Source: Fremontodendron californicum (Eukaryota > Streptophyta > Magnoliopsida > Malvales > Malvaceae). Taken from it: a stretch of DNA of 64,000 nt. The stretch lies in assembly GCA_030761205.1 (NCBI GenBank), contig JAULJL010000010.1, forward strand, positions 31,634,022 to 31,698,021, written 5' to 3'. The notes beneath the pieces were generated by a model. It was not told the DNA's origin, ran no database searches, and saw nothing but the letters and a program-made list of their open reading frames with translations. A program made the translations under genes and the position numbers. Shown piece by piece: positions 48,705 through 61,900 of the stretch. Positions within the stretch are counted from its first letter, which is position 1, and the number at the start of each line of letters is the position of its first letter.

Positions 48705-49902
48705 GTGGTGGGTCTCCATGGATTTGATGGGTTTTTAAGTTTATTATGTTTTTCTTTTTTGGGTAGTTTTAAATTTTGTGTTTTTTGTTGGAACAAGATT
48801 AGTTATGTTAAATGGTACTGAAATTTATTAAGTGTGATGTGTACTTTCTTTTTGAAGGTATTTGAAATGGGTAATTTTAGTTTTTGCATGGTGGATTCCC
48901 CATTGATTCTTATTTTTTCTTTGAATTTCATTTTAGATACTGAGCTAGTGTTTAGCTGTTTGATTGATTGAAATGGTGAATTTGAGATTAAGGCCCCCAT
49001 TTGCCATTCCAATTGGAGTTGCATTCAATCATAATGCTGAATAATGCTAAATAAGGTGAAAATTTGAGGTAATGAATCCCAATTCTGGTTATAGGTAGTT
49101 TGTTTTCAATCACAATTTCTTGTTCTGCAAATTTCAATGGAATTTGCAAGCAAGAAACTAAAAAGATGATCTTTGCTTTATTAAGTTCAAGTAAAGTATG
49201 GTTCAATTCCAAAGCTGTATTCTTTCAGCTGTGGCAATGGCATCCATCAACATGGAGTTAATTTAGTCAACTTTCATAAATCTTTGGATTCAAATTTTCT
49301 GTTATCTTTGTATTTTGTGATCATGGTTGGATATTATTACATATGGATAAATACTGTTAAAACACAGACCATTTTTGTTCCTTACTGCAGCTTGCAGATT
49401 TGCCACTTAATTAGATTAGTGTTAGAGCTTGTAAATTGGAAGTTTGGAACAGGAATGTGTCTTTAGAACTCCTTTCAAAAATATATGTTATTCTAACTCT
49501 TCGTTTTCTGTGAAATAACCGTGTCTGACACTTGTTCCCGACACATATTGGACATGGATATGGAGGTACGATCCTTCAAATATATCTAAAAACTTAGAAA
49601 AAATTAAAATATATCCATCTCGGACACATATTTGTATCCGACTAACATAACCAAAAATACTAGTTGAAGTCTTTGATTAACAAACAATTTTGTATATATG
49701 TGATTATAGCGTGCTCAGAAAAATTGCAACTTTGTAATACTCCATTTCACAATCATGCATGTAACTGTCCAAGTATTTTTATACAAAAAAAAATGAAACT
49801 GCTTTTTCAATTTGCACAACAAACACACCAAGCTTAAAAAAAAAAGTATGATCAGAAAATATTTGATTGTGTACTGACTGAGAATGGGGATCATCTTCAT
49901 TT
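48705..49902. other. Intergenic spacer between convergent genes
   Basis: The first ~130 bp is the likely eS17 3'UTR. An eroded CTATGTT-type MITE lies at about 49510-49655 (internal 'gacacttgttcccgacacat' and 'ggatatggaggtacgatcct' blocks, no clear ends). The last ~200 bp before 49903 is probably 3'UTR of the RBB1-like gene. No gene. Confidence 0.6.
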
Positions 49903-52900
49903 CTAGCTTCCCTTTGGTGATATTGGTTTTGGTTCTTTTGAATGAGAAGATTTACCAATAATTGCTTTCTTCACCTTGGAAATTGAATGCTTGACTTTCG
50001 ATCCAACACCTGATAGTATGTTTTGAGATTTCTTATGTGGTTTAGTTTCAGTTTCTCTAGGTGCTTCTACCATCACAGGAGCATCCGAACCCGAGTCTGC
50101 CTTATGGTGTTCATCTCCTTCCTCTCCATCTTTTTCCTCATCTGTTTTTGCTTCTTTATCTTTAATGGTTTCTGCTTCTTCCTTGCTTACTGTTAGTTCC
50201 CTCTCTTCAATCACACGTTCAGCCACTTGTATATTTTCTCTTTTGGATCTTTGGAGTAGGTCAGACAATGATAAATTACCCGAATCCGCCGATGCGGGTT
50301 CTTGGGTTATTTCCACACCTGAATTATCTGTTTTCTCTTCTCCATGATCAACTCCTGCTTCTGAACAAATCTCTTGAGCTTTTCCAGGTTCCAAGTCTCC
50401 TACTTCAGGTTTCTCCATTGTTTCTGAAGCTCTAACTTGCTGTTCTGTTGGAAAATCTTCCTTGCCAATTGAGCTTGTTGTCCTGCTCTCAACGGGATCT
50501 GCTTCTCCTGGAATCTGTTTGTCAAATTTTACATTAGTCATATGTCTATAGCTTGATTCCTGATATAAAATGAAAGATATAGCTAGCTGCTCAACGATTT
50601 TTATTTTTTATATTAGTTTTTCCCGTTGCGTTATGGCTTATGATGTTTAGACCCCATTTCTGGACCTAATTTTTTTCTTTGTAGCAGCTCAACTTGCATT
50701 TCCTTGTTTTAAAATCCCTTAAAACTAGATTCTGGCCTGAAGTTGTTTCTTTGCCTTCTAGTAAAAAAGTATCATTTCTCTTACTAGACTTTATTCTCAC
50801 CTCTTCCCTTACAATTGTGGCTTCTTTCATGCCAACTGAAGCTTGTTCTAGATCCTTCACATTTTTATCTTCTGCAGTGATCTCTTTCTCAACATTCTTG
50901 TTTGCACCGTCCTTTAGAGTTTCCACAGAGAGCTGTTTGAATATCAAAAGATTGAGGCAAGAGAAGAAGAAGAAGAGGAATAAAGATGAGTGCCTCTATA
51001 CTGACCTTTTCATTTTGAATTTCGTATGTTGGGATTTTCAAGGTTTCATTTGTCTTGTCTCCTGTATGTTCATCTTTTAGTTCATCTTCTTTGCTGCCAT
51101 CTTCAAAATGAGAAACTAGGTCCTCCTTAATCTGTCATGTTTTGCTCCCACGGTTAGCAGTTATTGATTCCATAAATAAATGATTACAGCAAAATAAGAA
51201 GAGAAAATAGAACAATTAAAGAATGCAAGAAATTATTAAGGTTTGAATTAGTTTTGTCTAACCTCTGTTGCTGGAGCCTGAACATCAATTGTTTCTTGCT
51301 CTACAACAGCTTTTAGCTCCTCCTTTTTTCCCTTTTCCAAGCATATCTGGCTTCCTGTCTTTGTATCAGAAGAATCTTTATCTAGAGCTTCTACTTCCTT
51401 CAGTTCCTTTTCTTCTACTGCATCAACTCTAGATGTAACACCATGTTCTCCTTCCTCAGAAGGCAATTTGGATGATGGAGCTTGAGATTGCTCCACAGGT
51501 TTCTCCACTAGAAGAATTTGAGCAGTACCAGTTTCATCTTTTGCTTCTCTCTCTTTAATCATGTCTTGAGTCACTTTCAAAGTTTCCTTTGTGGAGCTTT
51601 CGATGTGGTCCGATGATGATACCTTGGTCGAATCTTCCACTGATATAGACTCCTTGGTTATTTCTTGACCTGAATTATCTGTTATTTTCTCTCCACCATG
51701 GCCAATTTCTGCTTCTTTTGGATAAATCTCTTTCACATCTTCAACTTCAGCCTTCTGTGAGGATTCTGCAACTCTATCCTGCGAATCTATTGGAACATGT
51801 TCCTTGCCTGTTGAACTTGTTATCTCTGTTTTTTCAATGGGATCTAATTCCCTGGGAATCTGATTATCAGAGGCTATATTAGTTGTTTCCTCTGGTTGCT
51901 GAATATCATCAAGTATCTCATTGCCTTCTGCATGGTCCTTGGTGCCTTCTGAATCTGCCTGTGATAATTCTACGCTTGATTCCTGATAAAGATGAAACAT
52001 ATAGCCTATGTTACTCGGACTCGGGAGTGAGTGTCAGACACGGGTATGTTCGATTTATTCTAAGCTTTTCCATGTATTTGGAGGATCCTTGGAGATCATA
52101 TCCCCATACTTATGTCCGGATATGCATCGGACACGGGTACTTCAAGAAAAATGAAGAGTCGGAGCAACAAAGCATATAGCTACTCGGTATGATTATTTCT
52201 TTTTAGATTTCATTTGTGGCTACTAGAATGATTGAAAGACCTGATAAATTTTTATTTCATTATTTTTTATTATAAAAACCTGGAAATCTTTTTCTTCATT
52301 TGAACAGATTCATGAAATCAACAAGACTGTTGCACTTCTCCTGTATTTATCTCCCATTGAATAAAAAATTATTTTTGCCTTGCCTTTCCAAAAACATCAT
52401 TTTAATGCAGAAAGTTTGAAAGGAGGATTAAATGTAGTCTGACCTCTTCTGTCACTGTTGCGGTTTCTATCCTGGCAACTGAAGCTGCTTGGCCTGGATC
52501 TTCAACAGTTTTATCTTCGCAAACAATCTGCTTTTCAATTTTCTCATTTTCACTGGACTTTTGAGCTTCCACAGCGATCTGTTTCAGATTAAAGCTTCAT
52601 TATAGATATAGAGAAAGCAAGAAACGAATAAGATGAACAAAGTTGAGTTTCTGTTTCCTGACCTCTTCGTTTTGAGTGGTTTCTAATGCTTCCTCTTCAA
52701 TCAGTTTATCCTTTAGCTCATCTTCTCCAGAGCCATCTTTCGTCAGCTCTTCTGGATGGGAAGTTGAATAAGATGTTTCTGTAACTTCCTTGTCCTCCAA
52801 GACCTGTCATTTTTGCCCCCTCAGTTAATAGTTTTTCAAGATAATAAATTTTAAATGCAAAAGAATAACAGAAACGAGAATGAATAAGGAAATACATGAA

Positions 52901-55900
52901 ATCATTAAGGTTTTTGGGCTACTATTGTATTTGCTTGCTTACCTCTTCTTTTGAAACTTCATTCAGTATGATTTCATTTGTTTTGTCATCTCTTTCTTTG
53001 ACAAGTTTCTCTTTGATTGCAGCAGCTTCTGATTCAATGAGTAATTCATTGTCAAAAGCCTTTTCACGTGTCTCAATGTTGACATTTGAGGCTTCTTCAA
53101 CCTCTCTTGTCTTCTCTAGACTCTCATCTTCTTGCAGTTCTGTTTCCTTTGTTTTATGAAGTTGATCTGCTGGCTTCTCTCCTGGGAGAGTTTGAGCAGT
53201 AGTAGCTCCATCTTCCAAGGCACTTTTAAGCTCTCTTACACATTCTGATTGCGGGCTTTTGTCATCTTCCATTGTTTCTGCCTCTTCTACTATCTTTGCT
53301 CCATAAGAGTCTTCATTTTGCATTTCTTCTTCCTTTGCTTTCTCTTCTTCAGTCTTGTCAACTTCATCCACGGTTTCTTGCATATGCTCATCTGATGGCA
53401 ATGTGACAACAGGGTCTGGAATTTGCTCCTTTGATTTCTCCGTTGCGAGAGTCTGAGAAGAAGCATCTTCATCCTCCTGAAGTCCTTTTTGCAAGCTTAC
53501 ATCTTCCACATTATCATCTTGTAAGAATTCTGCTTCCTCTATTTTCGCACTCTCTATCTTCTCAGTTGTACTTGTACTTCCACATTCATCTTCCTTTGAA
53601 GGCAGTGTAGAGGGTGGATTCTGAACTTGTTCTTCTGATTTCTTTTCAGTGAGAGTGTGATCAGCAGTCATTTGATCATCTTCTACAACAGCTTCTAGCT
53701 CGATGGACTTTTCCTTCTGTGAGCATATCTCCTCCATTGTCCTTGCATCTGAAGCATCTTTTGGAATCTCATCTTTTATGATTTCTTCTTCTTTTGTTTT
53801 CTCATCTTCTATCTTCTTAGTTTCATGCTCCAGTTCTTCACTAATTGTAGCAGAGGTTAAAGTATGAAGTTGCTCATCTGAGGAAGTCTGATCAGAGATA
53901 ATGTCTTCTTTTGGAACTGCATGAAGCTCGTTTGGCTCTTCTTTTTGCAAGCTTATCTCTTCTGTTTCTATAGCTGAGGAATCTTCAAAATGCTCATCTT
54001 CAAGCTTTTCTGCTTCTTTCCTTTCCTCTTCCTCTAGCTTCTCAACTGTTCTTACTGTTTCAATCTCCAATGATTCTTCTGTTATTGAAGCCTTAGCAAC
54101 AGTAGTTTCTTGATCAACAACAGCTTCAGGTTCCTGAGGTCTTTCCCTTTCTAGCATTTCCACTTCCTTCGCTTTTTCTTCTTCCTCCTCATTGGCTGTA
54201 GTTTCATGCTCTATGTTCTCAGAAGGCAATGCTGGAGCTAAAGATTGCACTTTTGGTTCCTCCACTTGGATAGCCTGAGCAGCAACAGTTTCATCTTTCT
54301 TACCATCTTCAAGCTCCTGAACCTCTTCTTTTTCCAAGCATATCTCTGCTGTTTGCTTTGCATCAGAAAAATCTTCTGAAATTTCTGGTTCAATTATTTT
54401 CTCTTCATCGATCTTGTCAAACGTGCTTATAGTTTCTTCCTCCTGTTCCTTGGAAAGCAATGCAGAGCCTGTAGTCCCCTCCTCGGGTTTATTAGCTGCG
54501 AGAGTCTGCTCTTTCTGTTCCTCTTTTTGAAGACCCTGATCAACTATGGTTTCTTCTAATGAGACAGCCTTAGGCTCCCTTTCTTCTTCCTTTTGCAAGC
54601 ATACCTCTTCGATTTTCTTTGTGTCAGAAGAATCTTCTTCTTCTATCTTCTCAATTGAGTGTGCAGTTCTGATCTCTTCATCCTCAGAAGGCAATGTCGA
54701 GGCAGAAGTTTGAAGTTGCTCATCTGGTTTCTCTTCTGGGAGAGTACTATGGGAACCAATATCATCTTCCACAGTTGTTTCAACTCTTTCAGATAAGTAA
54801 TCGGATGATGTTTCCGGTACAGCTTTGCTTTGTTCAACTTCATTCGCTTCCAATTCTTCCGCTGTTAGGCTTTTCTTGGTTTCTGCAACTTGTTCAATGC
54901 CCTTGTCTTCAGAAACATGATCTCCATCCGAAGCTAATTCTATTTTCCCCGGTTCATCTACATTTGAAGTTTTCGAGGCTTCACTCTTTGTCTCTACAAG
55001 CTCATGATGAACCTTTTCCACTGTTAGGCTTTTCTCAGCTTCATCAATCTGATCCTTGGACATGTAAACTGCATCAGGATCTACATCCTTGTCTACAATT
55101 TCCACATTTAGACTCTGGTTTTCAACTTCATCATTGTCGTTTGGGACATGAGGTGCCAAGTCTGAGCAAATTTCTTCAAGTTGCACATTCTCAACTTCTT
55201 TAGTCTCTTGATTAGCATCACTCTCGCTAGTTTCTAGACTCATCTTGACTGAATTTGTCACAGCTTCATCACTCTCGTCTTGACGAAGTTTTGATTCATC
55301 GACAACAACGTCCTCCTTAATTTTTTCTTCTGATTCTTCTATGACGAGGGATGCTTCTCTGTCCTTGGTTGAATGTTCTTCAACCTCTGAGGTTTTTGCT
55401 TCTACCTGTTCCTTGGAGTCTGCTTCCTTGAGACATTCAGTTGAGACTGAACTGTAGTCTTCCACCTGTTAATACATAGTTAAAATGTTTAAAATTTGAA
55501 GAAAAATTTAGCAAAATCTAAAAAAACTATTTGAATGAATATTCATTATGAAATAGCAAGATAACCTCATTAGTTGTTTCATCTCCTTTTGATTCCGGAT
55601 GAAGTTCATTTCTGCTACTTTCTTCCTCCATGACATGTTCTTCGATGTCTTCACGATCATCAGCTTTCTCAACTTCCTTGTCGACCTGCTAAATAAATAT
55701 TTTGTCAATATAACAGGATGCCTTCATAAATAATCATGAAAAAGAAAATTATTTGTACGTGTTCTTTACCTCTTCAGACAAGATGACAGCCTTGGTAACC
55801 ACGTTTGCATTTTGCTCACTGTTGATATAGTCTTCATCCTCCAGTTTGTCTTCCTGTTCCTCCTTTATCTGTTCTTCATTTTCTTGGGTCTGAACATCAG

Positions 55901-58900
55901 TAATGGTTTCATCGGCTTGGATCTTGCTGGGTTCAGGGAATTTTTCCTTACTTTGGTCTTCAGCCACTGGTTCAGAGTCAGATTTGGGCTTTTCTTCAAA
56001 ACTTGCTAGTGCTAGCTCAACATTCTGTTTCAAATTGATAAATCAGTCGAGGGCTCAAGAACTGTGCTACTTAAATGAAGAGAAACATTTCAATGGTGAT
56101 CATATGGATCTCAATGCGGTTGAACATTATAAAATTATAAAGATTGAATCTCTCACATGATTGCAAAATTGAAATGATATATGTTTTCATATCTTTAATT
56201 TGATTTTGTTATTATTTTTTTTTTTTTCAGATCAAAAAACAGGAGGGAAAAGAGTAATGGTGCACTAACCTTAGCATTATCATGAGCTCCTCTTGGCAGT
56301 TCAGTTTCTTCTTTTTCTACTTCAGTATCTTCCTTCAAGTTTTCTAATTTTGCCAAGTTCTTAGCTAAATTATCTTCTTCTTGGATAGCCTTTTCACCAT
56401 CTTTGCATGTACTTGAGGTTTCTCCCAAATCCTTGGCTTCATCCAATGGCTTTCCATCTTCAATTTTCTCTCTTTCCAATCCTAAATCTGATGATTGTTC
56501 ATCTTCCCCCTTTGAGACATTGGTGACTTCTGATACAAAGATGCATTTTCCAGTCTCCTGTTCTGTATGCACATGTGATTCCTCAGCCAAGTGTTCATGT
56601 CCAGTCTCTTCAGGCTCTACTTTAGGGACATCTATTGTGGGATTATCCTCCTTTTTCATTAATATCTCATCTGTTGCTTGTGGCACAGGAGTTTCTGATG
56701 AGTGCTCATATGGAGCTTGATCTTTTTCTGAAATTTCATCGGTTATTTTCGTCTCTTCGGTGGGTGTGGGCTCATTTTCTTCTAAAGGCAATGTATAATG
56801 TTCCTTCACTTCATCTCCTAATATTTCTTTTAAGGGAATCTCCCTAGTGGTCTTCTCCATTTGATCTTCACTTTCTGCATTTGGAACATTATCCTGCACT
56901 CCATCTTCTTCCCTGGAAATCTCCTTGTCTTTCTCACATGATATGGAGGACTCTGCTGGTTTCACATCAATATCAGCAATGTCAACGCCAATCCCTTCAT
57001 GTGCAGTTGTTGCTAGGCTGTTGTCTTCAATGGAAAGAACATTATTTGTTTCCTGCTTTTTCTCTTCTGCTTCAGCTTCCTTTATGTTTGTTTCTTCTGT
57101 TTCCGCTGCAGTTAATGCAGTTTCCAAATCAGCATCCTTTTTCGACTCCTCGAGCTCAAATGAAGAGCTACGGACAAGGTCTTCTTTGACTTCTGTTGGT
57201 GTTTCCTCAATGTTTGAGTCGCTAGCCTGTAAAACATTGAATGTGTAAGATAGCAACTAATAATGGTCAAAAAGAAAAAAAAAAAGCATTTTGGGACCTA
57301 AATCGACTTTCATTTATTAGCTGACCTTTTCTGTTAACTTCATTGGGCTGCTTTCATCTTCCTTTATGCTTTCCTTCATAGTTTCATCACTAATTGATGA
57401 GTTGGAGATGTCAGCTATAGGATGTTCCTCCATTTCTGGGTTTTCTTTTCCTGTACCTGAAGCTGCTGTTTCTGATTCTTTACACACCTGTATGACAAAC
57501 AAAATTTCAACTTAACCGTGACAACTATGTTGTTCCGACTCTTCATTTTTCTTGAAGAACCCGTGTCCAACCCATATCCGGACATAGGTATGAGGATATG
57601 ATCTCCAAGAACTCTCCAAATACATGAAAATCTTGGGAAAAAATTGAACATACCCGTGTTCGACACTCACACCCGAGTCCAAGTAACATAGCATGACAAA
57701 GAACATATATCAGATTATAAACAAGAACAAATCACAACAGGCCAAGGGTCATTCTTTATGCTGTAAGTTTCATGAATTGAATTTATCATTCTTGGAGATC
57801 TCTATCTTTTAGTGTGATATTTGTGTCGATGATCTGGTTTATTAATGTACTGATAGAAGTTAATATGCAATGCTCTGTTGGTTTTTTTAAGTATGCGCAA
57901 ACTTAGACGAATGAAGGTAACATATGTAATCATAGTACTTGATTTATCTGAACCTTACCTCTACTTCAGGTGTTTCTTCTTTTTCATCTTCTTGGAAGCT
58001 CTTATTCCTTTCTTCTTCAGTAGATTTCGGTGAGTCGTCTATTATAGCACATTCTTCATTTAAGATTGACTTGGAACCTTCACAAATCTGCATGAAGTAA
58101 AAAAAGATGATCTCTCCTTTGTTTTCCCTTGGTTTTCTCGGAAAAGAGTTTGAAGTAAGAAAAGATTGAAATAGAGTTAGTATTCATGTTCTAAAATTAG
58201 ACCTCTTTAGTTTCTTCCTGTTTTAAGTTATCTTCTATGTTCTCCATGGCATCCTTCAGTTCAGGTTTCTCTTGTTTGCTCTCTAAAGCTTCATTGCTCT
58301 TTGAACATTTTTCAGAGTCCAAGACATCTTCACTATGTTCTTGCTTTTCCTTGGATGCTCCGATTGCTTCACGGACTTGTTCTTCGGGATGAACATCGGA
58401 GAATTCGTACCGCTTCTCGTCCTCCTTTTCCACTGATTCTCCAACTAATGAATCAGTAACCTGTAAATCATCAACATTCTTGTTTGAAATCTCAACTTCC
58501 ACAGTTTCAGTCTTCTTATTTACTTCAATTTGTAGATCCTGTAAGAAGCATAGAGTTAATGTGAAATCTCTGGCAATAATAGATTCGATTATGATTCACT
58601 TGAAATCAAAAATGAAAAGAAAAAAAAAAAAAAAGGAAATTGTTTTGACCTTTTCTTTTGATTCTCCATCCTTGCTGACAGCTTCAGTATTGTTTGGTGT
58701 GTCTTCCATCCCTTCTCCCTCAAATCTCTCTTCATGGTCTTTGACAGATGTTACTTCTTTGATGCTTGTGCTTGTTTCTGCAGTATTGACATCCTCATAA
58801 ACTGCATTCAAAGGACATGCAGGCTTCTCCTTTTCTGGTTCATTTTGTTGCTCGAAGCTCTCCTTCAGGATTTCTTCCTTCTCCAATATTTCCTCCTGGC

Positions 58901-61900
58901 TCTGCTGTACAACATCAATATTTTCTATTTCACTAATGCTTCCTTCAGGCATTGGAACAATGGATTCCTCATCCTTTTTCAAATCTTGGTCGGTTTTTTC
59001 ATTAATTTCACTTGATTCTATTGTAGCTTGGCTTGTGTCTTTGATTATGATACTGGAGACCTCTTCAAGCTTCTCATCCACTTCTGCTGCAGATTCTTGC
59101 ACGCAACCGATCTCCTCATATGGATTCTCATTCCTCAGCTCTTTCTTGGTAACCTCACTGATTTCTGAGTTTGTTTCTGCTACTGTTGAGGTTAAGGTGT
59201 ATCCGAAGCTATCAGGAATTATTTGATCCTTCTCATTTCCTGATGTTTCGATCGGATCAATTGCTTCAGTGCCCTCTTCCTTTCCCACTAGGGCAGGCAG
59301 CTTCTCTGGTTTGGTGTCTTTGACTTCTTCAAAGCTTTTCCTTGTCAGTTCCTCTTGAACAAGATTGGAGTTACTGGCCTCAGTAACTGTTTCATTAGCC
59401 TCCTTCAAGCTGTCAATTATCGGATCAAGAGTATCGATTGAAGCTTGTTTCTTGAGCTCTAAGTTAGCCTCTTGTTTATTGGACTCAATATCAGCATTTT
59501 CATCTGTCTTTGTCCCTTCATCAATGCTCCCACGTTTCTCTTCCAGTGAAGAATCTTGGTCAGAAATTACCTCAATCTTCGCCATCTTTTCCTCGTCCTC
59601 CGGTATCTTCTCTGCTTCAAATGGAGTTTCAGACATTCCACTTGTCTCATTGGAAACCTTGGAAATCTCAGGTGATATTAAAAAACTTTCAACCTTAGAC
59701 ATTTCAGGGTTCTCTTCAAAGACAGTAGTATTCATGGTTTCAACCCCTTTATTACTGGCTACTTCCATGTTTTCTGCTTTAGCCAAACCTTGGAATTTCT
59801 TCAAGTCACCTGGTAGAAACTCAACGGCCTTGTCACTCAGCTCCAAGCTCAAGTGTTTGCTCTCCTCTTCTGTTTTCTGCATAAAGAATAAAGCTATTTT
59901 TATTTCATTTACATATACACAATGGTGGTAGAAATCTGCATTTTTATTCTCTGGAAGAAGAATAGGCTTCTTTGGTAACAAAACTAGATTTGGTAAATTT
60001 ATCCATTTCTGTTCTTTTTTCCTTCCCAGTATGAACAAATCTTATTTTCTACAAAACAGTCGATGGCGCATATGGCATGAAGTCAATAGGAAAAGGCGGT
60101 ACTCTATGTTACTCGGACTCGGGTGTAAGTGTCGGATATGGATATGTGTCCGACACGGGTATGTTCAATTTTTTCTAAGCTTTTCCATGTATTTGAAGGG
60201 TCATATCCTCATACTCATGTCCGGATATACGTCGGATACAGGTATTTCAAGAAAAATAAAAAGTCGGAGCCGGTACTTATCCCTCAAGCTCAAGTGTTCT
60301 TGTGGTAAAATCAACTTCCAGTTATCAAACTCCAGCATGCTGCATTATACTACTCATATATTGAACTACAGAAATCAAATGCATATGTAGCTCACAGTTT
60401 TACATTCTTATAATAAAATTAACCGAAGAACAGGAAGAAGATTCAAAGAATAGTGAGATTTAAGGCAAGTTGGCTGTCAGATTGTTATATCAGAATCAGA
60501 TTCTTAATATCTTGACCTACCTTATTCAAGTTTAGGCAAGTCAATCTTTTTTTGTCACATTACTATATCTGTGGATATATTTCTATATTGGCATTGCTAA
60601 GGCTTAGTCAAATAGTTTGAGGATTTTGATGCCTGAACCTATATAAAATAAACCTCTTCTCATGAATAAGCCAGTCATTTGTGCTAATAATTATTTCTGA
60701 TTCGATAAGTTGGTTTAAGTTAGCAATTATGTAATGCTGGTTTAACTAATCATCAAAGTATTTGTTTGAACTTTCTACTTATTCTGTTTAAGATCAGTAA
60801 AGAAGTGATTGGTATTGTTTATTTTGGAAAGCTAATGTTTTCAGGCTTACATATTAGCTTACAAATACATAAAGAAACAAAAAGGGAAAATAAATTAAGC
60901 AGTATATGCATTTGAGACTTCTAAAAATGGCTCAAAAAAATGTTCAAGAAATCAGAAACTCAAGACTAAGTTATGATAGCTACTAAATTCAGTAAGGTTG
61001 AAGCAAAGACAAAGACTTAGTTTGATCTGTTGGGCTTTGTTGAATGGACTATGCTCTGGAATCTTATTAGCCATAAGCAATTTTCCCAAAACCTTTTCTG
61101 TAACTGATGATGCTGGTTGAATTTGTTGACAGTTAAAAGCTAAATCTTGGCTGCCATCAAGGTGACAGTAGTTTCAGTGAAGCACAAGCAACCCGTGTTC
61201 GATACATATCCGTACATGGGTATGGGATTATGACCTTCCAAGGATCCTCCAAATATATGAAAAAACTTAGAAAAATTGAACATACCCGTGTCGGATACGT
61301 ACCCGTATCCGACACTCACACCTGAGTCCAAGTAACATAACAAGCAACTGTTTTCATGAATCTGGTGTATCACTTCAGAGATTTATTCCTTATGGATCAA
61401 AAGGAAAGAAAAAAAAAAAAAAAAAAGTGAGTAAAGATTCTAAATCTAATGTTTATTTTGAAAACCAGCTAGTTTTTTAAAAGGGAAAAAGAGATCTAAA
61501 GATATTGCTCTATTGGAAAAGCAAGGAAAGACCAGATCAACCTCTTCTTTTGATCTTTATGTTGATTAAAAAATGAGAGTATATACTTCATCATAAAAGA
61601 ATAATAAAAGAGCTCAGAGATCATCCAGATTTAAGTGTTTCAAGAACATTAAAAAGGTTGAAAAATGCTATTTAAAGATAAAACCTGATGCATGATCGAT
61701 CACCTGTCTGATTTTTCTGTTCTGAAATAGTAGTATCCTTGTTGAAAGACATGTGATCTTGCTAACTTCCTATGGTTTTTTCATGCATACTATTGCAGTG
61801 AAGTTTGCTTACTCAGTATGATCATTGATTAGATGCAGAAATAAACACAAAGCAAACAATATGTAATACAGGAAAGAACTATACCACTACAGAAATGGGT

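Noticed and set aside
48237..48719. 160-aa minus-strand frame over eS17
   Set aside because: It is the antisense shadow of a short, highly conserved, GC-rich coding exon.
53290..59931. Long plus-strand open frames opposite the RBB1-like exons (for example 54694-55203 and 59365-59931)
   Set aside because: They are Leu/Ser/Phe-rich translations of the complement of GAA/GAG/AAG-rich codons, coincide with the minus-strand exons and show no domain of their own.
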